DNA of 64,000 bases from the NCBI GenBank assembly GCA_017163975.1, contig JAFFSR010000227.1, positions 8,298,501 through 8,362,500 of the forward strand. The letters run 5' to 3'. This DNA is from Anastatus disparis (Eukaryota > Arthropoda > Insecta > Hymenoptera > Eupelmidae). A program made the translations under genes and the position numbers. Under the pieces are notes generated by a model that searched no databases, was not told the origin of the DNA, and saw only the letters and a program-made list of their open reading frames with translations. Each line of letters opens with the position of its first letter. Position 1 is the stretch's first letter. Of this stretch, positions 21,521-34,234 are shown one piece after another.

Positions 21521-23759
21521 GTTAGTATGTGCATTGAACTAGAAATGTGGTGGGATTTACATTGCGATAATCTCCTTTTGTAATGACGAAAGCTAGCTTT
21601 CATTAACGAAATTAATGAAACTAACGAGTTTTGTTAAAAATACATAAAGAATATAATTATTGAATAATTAAACAGGATATATTAGTATTATTAATGGGAA
21701 TTCAGGATTATACATCTCACTGTTATATCACGTTTTTTTTTCTATTTAATATCGTTTTGCTAATCGAAAAAATAATATAGATAATTATAATCCGATTTTA
21801 CTTAATTGTATTGATACAATTATACATAATATTTATAATTAATAATTATATATAATATTTAATTTTAATATAATTAATTTTAGGATCTATAAAATGACAA
21901 AATGAAATAAAAAATTAGTAATTATAAAAAAATTATCTATATTAATCTATTGAAAAGTAAGTAAATTTTAATAATAATCTATAAAGTTGAAATACACTGA
22001 TTAAATATAAATATAATTACGAACATACCCTAATAACTTCTAGCTGAAACTGATTTCTAGATAATAATTTCAATAATTCTCTCAACCAGCCATAAGGGAT
22101 TTGTAATTTTCAGAAATTTCAAAAGCAATTATTGAATAATATACGAGATATAATATATGCATACGCGCTCTTAATTTCTCGTTTCGTAATGATGCGATTG
22201 ATTTTACGCTGTTAATTTTAAAATACATCACTTCAATTTTAAATATTACCTTCATCTTCTCTTAATAAAGTGTTAATTGAGTGAAATTGATATTTCAATG
22301 CTAATATTATCATTATTAAGAATGACAATTTTTCATAACGTTGCATCAAACGCAAAATAAAGTTACTTTGTAATAAAGAGAAGTAATAAATGCCGCTGTC
22401 AGATTATACTGCAATGATGTTACGCAGCATTGCCGGACGTTTTTAAAAACAGATTTTTACTGTCTGAGATAAAATTACCGTAATACTGTTCTAGCGTAAA
22501 AGAAAGGAGAAAAAAAGAATAATCTAGTTGGTCATACAATAAAAGCTTTTTATGTATATTATTCGACGCAAACGTAGATATACGAGTTTTATACGCTTCT
22601 CCGCACAATGAGATGTAAATGAAGTTTCCTTTGAAAAAAAATACGCGTACACAAGCATTTGCTTTGAACGAGATGAAAAACGTATTTATTTAGAGTTACG
22701 CTTTTTCGCTTCCATTTTCCAAAACTAATAATTCTATAATTTTATATTTAATCGTTGTCAAATATAATTTTCAAGAAACATATTAATGAAAAACAAACTT
22801 TACCAAAGACACGATAAATAACATCTCTTTCGTGCCCCCGTATGATAAACAAAGGATTTTAATTAAAAAAGAAACCAAGTTAATAAGAGTAACTGTGAAA
22901 TCAAATGTAAATTGTATTGCAACTTACTAACAACTAGCCTCTCTCTCTCCATCCTTCAACTTTTAAAATTAAATCAAGAAGCTTGGGAGGAAGTTTGATT
23001 TGCAGCTGTAGTCAGTTAGACTGGGAAATGTTACTGAAATTCTACAAAATAGTTAATTTACTTGCATTAATACGAATGTCAGTGATATACAGCCAATTTA
23101 AATAATTAATATCGTTTTATTTAATTATACATTTAAACATTTTATATTTTTTAAATTTTTTATTAAATTTCAAATTTATACATCTTTCATTTGCAAATTA
23201 AAATAAAATCTAAATTCTGCGATATGTTTTAAAATGAAAAAGGAAAAAAAAATGAAATGTATAAATATTTAAACTCGACGATTGCATTTTATTTGCGCGA
23301 AGCTTGTATTAATTTTTATATTTATTTTTCTCGTCTCGTTAAATTTCAACGGTAAATATAAGTTTTCATTAATTTTTTTATATTTTAACAAGATTAACTT
23401 TCATGGCAATTAAATCGGTTTATTTTCCAGCTGAATGTTAGAATAGCCTTTGATTATTTAAAATTCATGAAGCGTTGCAAACAAGCAAACACGGAGGCAA
23501 AGGCGACGCATCGCATTCCCATTTATTAACGCGAGATTTGACAAATTCTAGGCAAGGCAAATATGTATGTACACGGTATAGGCAATTAATGCCGGTATAG
23601 ACTCAATCAGTCGCAAGTACGGATTCGTATTTCGTATTATCATTTAGTATGGAAATTTTATTTAGAAAAGATATTTAATTGGAAAATTTTTTGCTAATGT
23701 TTTGTTGTTTTTGTATGCATTTATTTTAATTTAAAAATTAATTTACATAAAATAAGCTT
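21521..23759. other. No gene seen
   Basis: A/T-rich. Island 23465-23640 (GGAGGCAAAGGCGACGCATCGC and neighbours) may be regulatory. A minus frame of 62 codons at 22420-22608 lacks an ATG and any recognisable content. Confidence 0.45.
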
Positions 23760-23960
23760 GAGGTCTCCGTGGCTCAGTCGGTAGAGCGATGGATTCGTAA
23801 TCTCGAGATCTCGAGTTCGAATCCCACTCTCGGACGATTTATTCAAGCACCACTGTAAGTTACATGTGCTTTGTTCAAAATCACACTGAAACGACCTCCG
23901 TCGCTAATCATCATCACAATGATAGCATAAATATAGCGACGTTAAATAAAATAAAAAAAA
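23760..23960 (+). mobile_element. tRNA-derived SINE, copy 5
   Basis: Boxes A (23770-23781) and B (23815-23824) are intact. The body carries TTGTTCAAAATCACACTGAAA and TCGCTAATCATCATC instead of the usual TTGTTCACAAACACACTGA and GCTAATTAGCATC. Copy 7 shares this variant, which defines a subfamily. It has a poly-A tail. Confidence 0.92.
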
Positions 23961-26943
23961 AATTTTTAGATTAAATGGAACTATTTACTTTTTTATGAAA
24001 AATCACGTTTACTGGGTTTATATTTATAGAATCGTATGAGTCGTTTTATATTTTTCCGTGCTGCAGGATAAAATTATAAATATTTACGTATTATAAAATA
24101 TCGTAAATTTTATTATATTTTAGTCTTGTGCAGCATTAAGAAAGGCAATTCACCTTGTATAAGGTGTACTAAATCATGCATTTATTTCTTTCATAACTGT
24201 AAGAAATAACTATCGATAAAAAAATTTATTAAATTTTATACGACTAAATCTGGTATATTCTATCAAATAACGATGATATAAACTTTTTAATTCAATCGTA
24301 ACTGAGCTCTTCAGATCGGAAGTCAGTTATTTAAACGGAATGTGCATGAAAAACTTTTATTTAAAAAATGTTTTCTTTTGATACCGTTTTGACATTCGAA
24401 ATTATTGAACAAGCGATCGTCACTGAAAAGTATTATATTTTGAACTATGTAAGCAACAGGAAAGTTTAAGCCTGGAAATAATTCATAATTACACTAGTTT
24501 TATGTTCGACAAATATTTTTCAACTTTTTTTAATAATTTTTAAATTATTTTCTATAAAGATATTTTCTTAATCTCATAAGAGAATGAAAGAAATTAAATC
24601 TAAAGTAAATTCATTAATATTTTTCACTTGTACTTTCTTCATTACATAACATAACAGCAGAAAAAAAGTTTATTTTTTATATCCAAGCTAACGTAATTTG
24701 TCAATTGAGCTAATTTTCCTAGAAAAACCTGATACGTCACGTGCGGTTACATCTCTGTATTATTGTTTGATCATAAGCACATGTCAATGTGTCAATAATC
24801 ATCGCTTGATATGGGTTACCGGAGTCACTTAATAGAACATAACTTGATACGCGTCATGGCTCACCTTTGAATTATCTTACAAAAGCACTTGGTTGCTCGA
24901 TCAACGTTATGTGTATATATGGAGGACAATACATTATTAGATGACTTTCCCTCTATCTCTCTCGGTTCGCACTATGTAGCAAATTTCATGCTACGTTAGA
25001 CAGTAATGATACGCGCATAAGGTGTCGTCTGCGCTTACATAATATTGCTAGCTTATGTGATTGTTTTGAAGATTTAAGAATTTTCAGGACACTCGTATAT
25101 AAATTGATTTTTTTTTAATGCTATTGAATATTTTATGTTTTCCATGAGAATATTCAGACTATACTTACATAAATTGTAACTACGATCTAACGATATTCTT
25201 TATTAAATGCAGATAGCATTTTTGAAAAAACCAAAAAATATGCTTTTGCCAAGTTTTATGCTACGGAAATCATTAATATTGTAAAAAGTTTAAAGCTTTT
25301 ATAAATATTAAAATTAGATTTCTTTCGAAAGGACGTTAATATTAAGATTTTTTAAAAGGTTTCTTTAACGATAAATATTTTATCGGCGAATATTCCATCG
25401 ACACGGAAATTGTCAATGTAGTTTAATAATACCGGTTATTATAAAATTTTATAAAGGCGAATAAAATTTTATCGAAAAAGTAAAATATTGACTTCCAGGG
25501 GGGCCTTTTACGAGGGGGTATATCGTTTATATTATGAAAATATTAGAACTCTTTTTTACGGTTATTAAAATAACTTTATTTAAACTTTATAAGACTTTTT
25601 ACAATTTGAAATAGACAGTGCAATTAGCAATGCTAGAAATAATTAAGTCAATAAAAAATCAATCCGAATATTTAATGATGAATGAATGTATACGATAAAG
25701 TTCGGGAAACTTCAAACTTTTAAGAAACCGTTACGTTTCTTTATAAGGGTAAAGTTTCGGTCGTTATTCCAGATGATTTTTAATAAAAATATTATGTTTA
25801 AGACAGGATTTTGAAGATACTTTCTGAAAAAATCACATATATATTAAGTTTAACTATACAATATATCGATTTTTCAACTATTTCAAAAAGTACTGCTGTC
25901 ATTTTTAAATTTTTAAATTCGAATATAAAAAAGTTATTTTCGAAAAATCTGAAAATCATTCTTTATGATTGTTTAGCCTTACATCAGAAAAAGTAAGTTT
26001 TAAAAGTGTGTCAAGTATTATAGTGAATTTGTTATTATGGAAACATTAGAAACTATGTTTTACAAAAAATAAGAAAAAATTACATTTTATTATATATTTA
26101 AAAAAAAGTTATTAAATTTTTTTATTTGGCGATAGCTTTTAAAAAATATTAAAAAATGCCGTTGGATTTATGAACAAATTTATGAAAGTCTAAAGTCTGA
26201 CCTATGTATGCACCACTCGTTTTGAAAAATCAAATTTTTCTTTATACCGGCCGGTCGGACGTTGTTAGAAAACACCCCATTGTTTAAAGAATAATTATCA
26301 TTATTACTTAAAATGATATGAAAACAAAGTTTAAAATATTGACATAATTTAGTGGATTTTAAGCAAACGATCAGAGTAAGTATAAAAAAGTATTTGTAAA
26401 AACAAGGGTCCCTATGCTTTTCTTTTAATTTGAAGTTAATAATTTAAAATAAAACATTAATTCGTTATAAGAAATTTTTGGATTAGTAGTATTTAACATT
26501 ATTCGATAAAAAGTTTTATTTAATTAATTTTAAACATTTATTTTTTATTATTCGTCTCTTAAAACATTAACAATTTATCTTGTATTTATTTTTGTATTTA
26601 AATAAAAAATTAAAGGAAGAAAGAAGTTATGGAAGCCGTAAGATGAATTTGTATCACCTGGAAGTAAGAATTATTTCCTCTAATTTCATTACTAATTTCC
26701 ACAACATTTTTTTGTTCCAAAAATTTTTTCCCCAAGATCAAATGAGAAAATACGTCTTCATATGTCATTGAAGAGAAAAGCTCATCAAAATGCCTCACTT
26801 GTCAGCCACGAAATCAAGAAGAGAAAAAATATATTCCGTACACATATATGATTCTCTACCAATTCCATCTTTTTTCTTCTCTCTTTTGCTCTCTTTTTTT
26901 CGTTGAAATTATATCCCATATACATTAGCGCCCAATCTTTTAC
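23961..26943. other. No gene seen
   Basis: A/T-rich. A mixed-composition island at 24720-25060 contains GTCACGTG and other E-box-like words. Odd G/C words appear at 25495-25520 (CCAGGGGGGCC...GAGGGGG) and 26245-26270 (CCGGCCGGTCGGACG), possibly remnants of a repeat. Confidence 0.45.
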
Positions 26944-26990
26944 CTTTCCCGCAACGTCAATCAAATGCACGTCGCAGTCTCTCTCATTCT
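26944..26990 (-). CDS. Candidate 47-bp microexon
   Basis: On the minus strand an acceptor with a pyrimidine tract (TTGTTCTTTTTTTAGCAG) is followed by 47 bases and then a donor GGAAAG|GTAAAAG. With one base carried from the previous exon, the frame reads ENERDCDVHLIDVAGK and exits in phase 0. The segment is acidic and richer in G/C than its surroundings. The surrounding open frame (about 98 codons, 26785-27081, ATG start) could instead be a stand-alone ORF, but its outer parts are hydrophobic A/T-rich noise. The phase matches the exon ending at 47791 on the same strand (joint codon GAG), which has a one-in-three chance of occurring at random. No protein family is recognised. Confidence 0.28.
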
Positions 26991-28844
26991 CTGCTAAAAA
27001 AAGAACAATTAAATTCCATGGAATAAGCGCAAAACATAAAACCATCATCAAAAATCTATAAATAATATGAAACCCGCACATATTTTGAAATATGGAACGA
27101 AAAATTTTCTTTTTTTATACTAAATTTCGTGTAATAAGCCTGAAAATGACTGGCAAAAACAATTTACTAATATTACATGATGACTAAATAACTGAAATAC
27201 TAATTTCAACAAATGCGTATATGATTTCTCTTTTCGCATTATTTGCCCAACTCAAATTAATTACAAATCTATGTTTCACTAATACATGGAATATATATAT
27301 ATATATCGTGCATTTATGATTATAAGAGAAAGTGAGAGAGTATTATAACGTTAACATAACACGAAAGTAAAGAAGGGGGAGGAGGAGGGGGTCATGGCGC
27401 ATGTCAAGCCTCAAGAGGGTGCGGCAACACACAAGGCGAGTCACTACTGCCACATACAACAACGGAATATACTCAACAGTTAACCAAATGCTGTACTCCC
27501 TTATTTTCTCTGCTTTGACACAGTGCGCTTTAATTTTAATTTGTTTTCTTTTTTGGCACAATGCACTGTTATTTTAATTTTGAAAATTATTTATCTTTTT
27601 AGCTACAGATGCAAACGAAACTGTATATTTTTTTATATTTGCAATTTTCGATTTGATAGAAATATTTTTTATTTAATATGCAGTTGTGTGCACATATGGA
27701 TTTAGCATAAATATCTATTTAGAAGCTAAAAATAATATTCTTTAAAATTTAACAAGTTTTTTTTCTACGTTTTATTAAAAGTACATTGAAATAAAATATA
27801 ATATATTTTTTAAAAATTATAAATAAGCTTGCAGGTAAATAAATCTTTGTTTTCATCTGTCTGACCGACTGTTTACGTATCATTCAAGTTTTGCGTATGA
27901 TGTTTAATATGGATCAAACATGCTTGTTGTCTGGGCAACAAAGGGAAATCAATTTCATTATATTCAACATGTTTTCAAAACAAATATTTTATTTTAAAAG
28001 AAAATTAAAATTATTTTCCATTTTTTTTTTCATTATTAATGTAAATAAATTAATTGATATTTGATATTCATATCAGATTAATATATTGTTCGAATAGAAA
28101 AATTTATTTGTTTTATATAATAAATAATTTTGAATATATATTAATATAAATAAGTTAATAGTAGGTAATTGAATAAATTAATTGAATATTATAAATTAAC
28201 CTTATTATTGTTCAATTAATTTGATTAATATTATTTGCTTGTTTATTCACTAAATTATATGATACATTAAGATAAATAACTTAATATTAAACAATATATT
28301 AGTGATTATATATTTGATTTCAATAGAGAAAGAACTTTATTTTAAGTAGATAAAGTCGGGTATTTGTCAGGCAATTTTTTCAAATATTGATTGCCGTTTA
28401 TTTAGTACTTACATTATTAGTTTATTTAAAATTCACTAAATATAAAGCGACCTTATTTCATCAATTCATTACTTTTTTTTTAATTTAGTAGTTTTAAATA
28501 AATATAATATGATAAATGAAAAATTTCCTTCTTATTATGCTTTAAACTTTGCATTTGTATACCCTTATTGCCTTTTTCCTCATCAATATTTTTCCAGAAT
28601 CGAAGCTATTATTTCCCACTTCAATTTTTTTCTTTTCTCCTTATGTACCCGACCATTTGTTCTGATTTTCACGCAATGGTTGCTCCATTCTTTTTCTTTT
28701 GTATTTTTCTATTTTTATTCTTTTTCATTTCTAAAAAGTCTCAATTGTTAATTACCCTTATTTTTTAGAATCTTTTTTATTGAATTAGGAAATTTATCTT
28801 ACCAATGAGTATAAATGTTTTTTTTTCAGGTTTGCATCTAGGTT

Positions 28845-28997
28845 ATGCATTTTTTTTCCACTCACGATATAGTCGCAGAAGGAGAATTGATTAATCGAAG
28901 GAATCCTGTAGAGCAATTGGATGAAGTGTAGGAAACTTCCATCGGAAGATCCAATAATGTTTACATGTATAATGAACTTGAAAATACTCGCTTATAA
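28845..28997 (+). pseudogene. Unidentified coding-like fragment with one in-frame stop
   Basis: The plus frame from ATG 28845 reads MHFFSTHDIVAEGELINRRN and then PVEQLDEV to a TAG at 28929-28931. It continues in the same frame as ETSIGRSNNVYMYNELENTRL to TAA 28995-28997. The charged, polar composition on both sides of the TAG suggests one original reading frame with a nonsense change. A strong acceptor (TGTTTTTTTTTCAG, ending 28829) precedes it, but the phase-0 frame from that site meets a TAG. On the minus strand the same island has a donor-like GTGAGTGG at 28865. No family is recognised. Confidence 0.25.
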
Positions 28998-29721
28998 GAA
29001 TAGAAAATGAAACTTTTATTTATATTGAAAATTGTTTGATGGTCGTTTAATATTATGAAGACTTACATTAAAAAATATTAAAATTAAAAGCTGTATATTT
29101 TGTAAGTGAAAAACATTTTAATAAATATGTATAAAAAAACTTCAAAAATAAAAATTTTTCATTAAACTTCGTAAAATTATTAAATTGATGGTATCACTTT
29201 GTCAAATATGCTTTCATTTGAATTTATTATTGCGATAATTCATCAGTGTGATAAAAAATTGAATCTATTTATAAAAATGAATAATGATGGAAAATTATTT
29301 TAATTTTTTTGAAGAATAAAATATTTGTTTTGAAAACCGTACAAAATGATAAAATTAACTTTCCTTCGTTTTTCAAATGACAAGAAAATTCGATTTACAT
29401 ATTACATAGTATGCATAAACAGTTTTCGAGATCAAAACAAAAATTTGTTTGTATAAAAACTTAACTAAATTTCTGAAGCTATAATTTTACATAAAACTTG
29501 AAAAGTCATGTTCAAATATTAAAACTTAATAATTTTTCAACAAATTCATAAATTAAAAAATTATTGGAAATCAATTAAAATATCACCATAATTTTAAATC
29601 GATCAATGATTAAGTTTTGTTTATTATAATTTATGCAAAAGTTCGCTGAGCAAATGTTTGCTACGTATGATGATGCTATCTTACTTCGTTAGTAACGCAA
29701 TCTTCATCGTTTAAATTTACT

Positions 29722-29820
29722 CCTAACTAGCGATGGGTAACTTCAACTATAGCAAGCGATTATATTTCGCTTGCGGTAGTTAGTTGAAAATTATAATTGC
29801 CAACAAGTAATTTAAGGAGT
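29722..29820. mobile_element. Possible decayed inverted-repeat element
   Basis: The hairpin CAACTATAGCAAGCGA / TCGCTTGCGGTAGTTAGTTG (29744-29786) is flanked by weaker inverted similarity out to CTCCT / AGGAG. AGCGATGGGTAA at 29729-29740 resembles hAT-type ends by recall. It is very short and imperfect. Confidence 0.3.
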
Positions 29821-30421
29821 AGTTTGATTTTATCTTGTGCAAAATTTTATTTCATACTATTATTATCTAGATTTTCACACATTCGATGATGGTTGTGAAT
29901 ATTGAGCTTGTTTTCTTAGAACGATTTAAAACGTAATGAATGAGGTATATAAAAATTAAAATTATACAAAATAATTTTTAATGTACCTTTTTTCTATGAT
30001 TTGGAATGGTTTCGAATAAAAATTATTCATTTTGATATTTTGTATTGATTTACATGAAAAAATATCTTTATAGGAATAAAAATAAAACTTACTTGAAAAA
30101 ATACCCTAACGATTGAAGGTCGAAGCAGGAGTTGGAAAATATTCAATATACGACGAAATAATAAATCATAAGATGAGTAAAACTTACTAATTAAACTTTT
30201 TTTGTTATTTTTAACCAATTTTCATAATTTAAAATACGCAAACACAAGTTTGAAATAACTGATCAGTTGAAAATCAGCGCAACTTTCTCGCGATTGATTT
30301 TAGAATAAAGTTTATACTGAAGTTTAACCACGATTGTCTAGACGCAGTAGGAAAAGTTATTTAATATCTTTACTAATTATATTTGATTTCTCATAAAAAT
30401 TAATAATTGTATTTTTAACGG

Positions 30422-30818
30422 GATGTCGGAGCTGCAGCAATCGAGTTTTGCTTTATTTATTCTATCAATATCTTTTCAAATTTATAAATTAGACAAATAT
30501 AATGACTTGTCCGCACTAAAGCTATACTAAACCAATAATTTTTATTAAAATAAAAAATCATTTGGACTTGTTATTTTTTTATGAACTTGGAATGGATAAT
30601 AGATGTCAAACTCGACAAACCTAACCTTAAAATACGATACATTGAAAGTTCTTATTATAACTTTTCATGTATAGTTTTTTGGTGGATTTCTTGAGTTGTC
30701 CGCACTAGAGTTTTATGTTACTAATTTTTTCTTTTTAGCGAAAAAACTCGATTAAACGCACCGTTTATTAATAAGTTAGGATTGCAAATATTATTAGAAG
30801 GCGGGTAGCTCCGTCATG
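30422..30818. mobile_element. Possible element with nested inverted and direct repeats
   Basis: Outer inverted pair: ATGTCGGAGCT (30423-30433) and AGCTCCGTCAT (30807-30817). Inner inverted pair: AATCGAGTTTT (30439-30449) and AAAACTCGATT (30743-30753). Inside lies a direct pair, TGACTTGTCCGCACTAAAG (30503-30521) and TGAGTTGTCCGCACTAGAG (30691-30709). The nested order suggests one degenerate DNA element of about 395 bp. Confidence 0.4.
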
Positions 30819-33800
30819 CTCTTAAGCAGATGCGAAGGTAAAATTTACAAAAGTTTAATATATATTTTAGTATAATATAAAATTTATTTAAAAAGTAAAT
30901 AAATCTGTAAATGGCTTTTCAAAATCATTTTGTCAAAGAATTACCATAATTTTAATAGTAATTATTACAGTGATATTTTCTACGTGTAAAAATTCCAATA
31001 TTCAAAGTTCAATTTGCAATTGGAAAACGATTTTTAAAATTCGATCAGCCTTTGATTTTCTTTTAAATCAAAAACTTAAATTATTTTCTTTCACATTCAG
31101 CAGCTTGTGAAATTGAAAATTATCCCTTCTAAATTAAAGAAGAAAAAAATTCTACTCTCGTAACATTAAAAAAATCATCATAAATCCATCTTAAAGTAAC
31201 AAAAACTGATAAAAGATCAATTCCCCTCCGAGTAAACGAGCCATTGGCCAAAAGCAGCTTTTTTTTGAGATCAATGCGTATACAATTCCCAATCGACACA
31301 TTTCTATACTTTGCACCATACGTTCGAGTAGCCCATACATCCAGCGCATACAAACGTATCCGCAAAAAGCTCAAAGGCTAAAAAACGGAAAGAAAAACAA
31401 CAACAAAAAAAAGAGGATAGAAAAGAAAACGATTTATTTGTCTCGTGTGGTATAGTTTCAACACATTGTAACCACAAGAGACGCAGCCTCTAGTTGTTGT
31501 GTGTATTGAAAAATTTTCGCTTTTCTCAAAACCCACTAGATGCATACACGTATACCAGAAAAGCCCTTTTATACTTTCTATAAGGCATCAAGGGAAATTT
31601 TCTACTAGAAAAGAAAAATCGATCTTTGATCTTTTTTGCCGTGTGTAAACATACATGCCGTGCATAGTCAAAATTATTTTCTTTCGATAAAATGTTATTG
31701 TAAGATGACGTGTATGTAAATTTATACGTACATTTTCGAAATGTACAAACATTTTTTATGTTTGCTTGATATGATAAAATATACTTCCTGTATGATATTT
31801 TTCATATTTATGGATAGCTATGTATTACAGTTTTTCAGTAGTGAAATGATTTAGTTATTGTATATTAACATTTCGATATGAAAATATGATTATAATTTAA
31901 TTCATAGCAGTTAGAAATACAATGTTAGTGGTAAAATTTATTTGATTGAATTGAAATTTTTTACGTGAGAAAAATCACTCAATAAAAGATATTAAAAATA
32001 TTAACGATTAAATAGTCACTTTATTTTTAAACATAAAAAATAATACTTTTTGCAATATTATAAACAATTATTTCAGTAAAATTCTTATATTTAGTGTCAA
32101 TGTTACTTATTTAACAGAATTTATGGTATTTTCATGACAATTAAATTAATGATTAATTTCTATAATTGATGAAAAGCTAATAATTTATATGTAGAAAATT
32201 AATATTGCATATAGATTATTAAATTTCTATATACATAATGTTGAAAATATTAGCAAACCAAATATTTATCTTTTATTTTAGTCGAAATATTTACACATTA
32301 TACTGAAATTTCTCAAATTGTATGTACTTCTATATATTTATTTAACGATAATACTTTTATAATTGAAATTCATACATAACAATAAATGCAAAATATAAAA
32401 TTTAATTTTAAAACCAAGTAACATTATCAGTACAACAGCCATTAAGAGGTAAATAATTGAAAAATTTATCGAAAGTAAAACGTGATGAAATTTCATCTGT
32501 TACATAAGACTTATAATTAAAGTATAAAATCAGTTCCGTTTTTCTTTTTTACAAGAGATTTCCTTGCGTGAGAAATTGCAATGAATAAAAAGCCCTTTAA
32601 GGCGAAATTGCGTTTTGCATCTGCTTGTGAAAATAATAGTTGTACCTTCTAGCTTCCTCTTTGCTTTCTTTTTTTCTTTTCTATCTTCATTCCTCTGCGT
32701 AAGAATGAAGCAGTAAAAAGAAAAGTCGGCAATATAAATGAACTGATGTTAGGCGAGAAATATCAGTTTAATATAGAAAAGTGCTTGAAACATTAATAAC
32801 ATGAGAAAATTTTATTAAGAAAATTGAATTTTTCAAACAAAATTTTAGGTTGACGTAGATATGTGTATAAGTTTTTTTTATTTATAATGTGAATGAAAGA
32901 TTAATTTTTCATTTATAAAATTTTAATTGATTTGGATTCGTGAACTATCAAATATTTTCTGAGTACACATTTATTAAGTACATTTTATGCGTCTAATTGG
33001 CGGAAGTTACGACATTTGTGATTTTTTTTTGTTTGATCCAACGCATTGTTTGTCTTTGCGATATTATCTTTCATGTTTTCTTAAATTGCTAAATAATTAT
33101 CACTCTATTGATATTTCAAATAATTCAAAAATATTTTATTTAATGTTTTTAATCCTTTTAATTAAGATAGTTGCACCATTTTAGAAAAAAAACAGGAAGA
33201 AAAGAAAAAAATTATGACTGAAAGTATAAGTTATGAGTATTCTATTGCGATTTTTTTATAGGGAAGTCATCAATTAATCAGATAAGAAAAAAATTGTTGA
33301 AAATAAAAAATTTAACATAAGCTCTTATGGAGAAACAAACGTTTATACTTATAATTCAATAAATAGATGTAAGTTTTATCTGAAAGTTTGTGAGATTAAA
33401 GTTTTGCACTGTTAGATTTTAACACAACAAAAAAAACCGTATAGGTAAACCATAAAATATGAAAGAAATGTTAATGCAAAAGTATGTTATCAAAATTATT
33501 TGTTGGTTAGAAAGAGCAAGCTCGCATGCGCACGTAGATCGGCAACACTAATTCACTGTTTTCACGCTCTTATTTAAAGTTTTTTGTGACGAACTAATGA
33601 AAAAAGGTTCCAGCTGGATGAATCTTGAAAAATTTTTTTTTTTATTCCTGATATTTTTGGATTAATATTCCATTTAATACATATGACCATTGATATTCAG
33701 CAGTTTTCTTAACGATTATGTATATTATTATAAATAAAAGGAAAGGCACCATATAGGGCCCCTTGATGATACAGGGTAACGTGGCACAGCTACTTTAAAT

Positions 33801-34041
33801 TTAAGAATATATAGAAAATTTTTTTAATATACATTTTAAAATATTATTTTAAATATTAACCTTTTAGTAAAATCAAATATAAAATTAAAATTGGCAAAAT
33901 CAATAAAATACAACTTTTAAATATTATTTTTCATTTTATCAGAACTAAAATATACAAAAAATAAAAAAAAATCAATTTTCTAAAATATTATTAAACGAAA
34001 ATAAATTGCGAAAATATTAAAGATCGTTATTCCTTTTTTTT
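30819..34041. other. No gene supported
   Basis: A/T-rich. On the minus strand a fine acceptor (CTTTCCGTTTTTTAG, exon side from 31379) precedes an 81-codon open stretch (31129-31374), but no clear donor or recognisable protein follows. Confidence 0.4.
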
Positions 34042-34234
34042 GTAATTTAACGTCGCTGTATTTATGGTATCATTACGATGCTGTTTAGCGACGGAGGTTT
34101 TCAATGTGTTTATGAAAAAAGCACATATATCGAATACAGTGGTGCTTGTATCAATCGGTCGAGAGCGGGATTCGAACTCGGGTCCTCGAGATCATGAATC
34201 CATCGCTCTACTGAGTGAGCCACTGACGCCCTCG
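34042..34234 (-). mobile_element. tRNA-derived SINE, copy 6
   Basis: The minus-strand copy has box B intact as GGATTCGAAC on the plus strand (34168-34177). Box A is changed (CTGAGTGAGCCA, 34211-34222). The 3' end reads AATTTAACGTCGCTGTATTTATGG. A chance open frame of 87 codons crosses it and is not a gene. Confidence 0.92.

Noticed and set aside
21231..21583. Cys/Val-rich frames of 71 and 87 codons
   Set aside because: Pure translation of the TG microsatellite.
22420..22608. 62-codon minus frame with mildly coding-like content
   Set aside because: No ATG, no splice borders, no motif; falls within the chance range for A/T-rich DNA.
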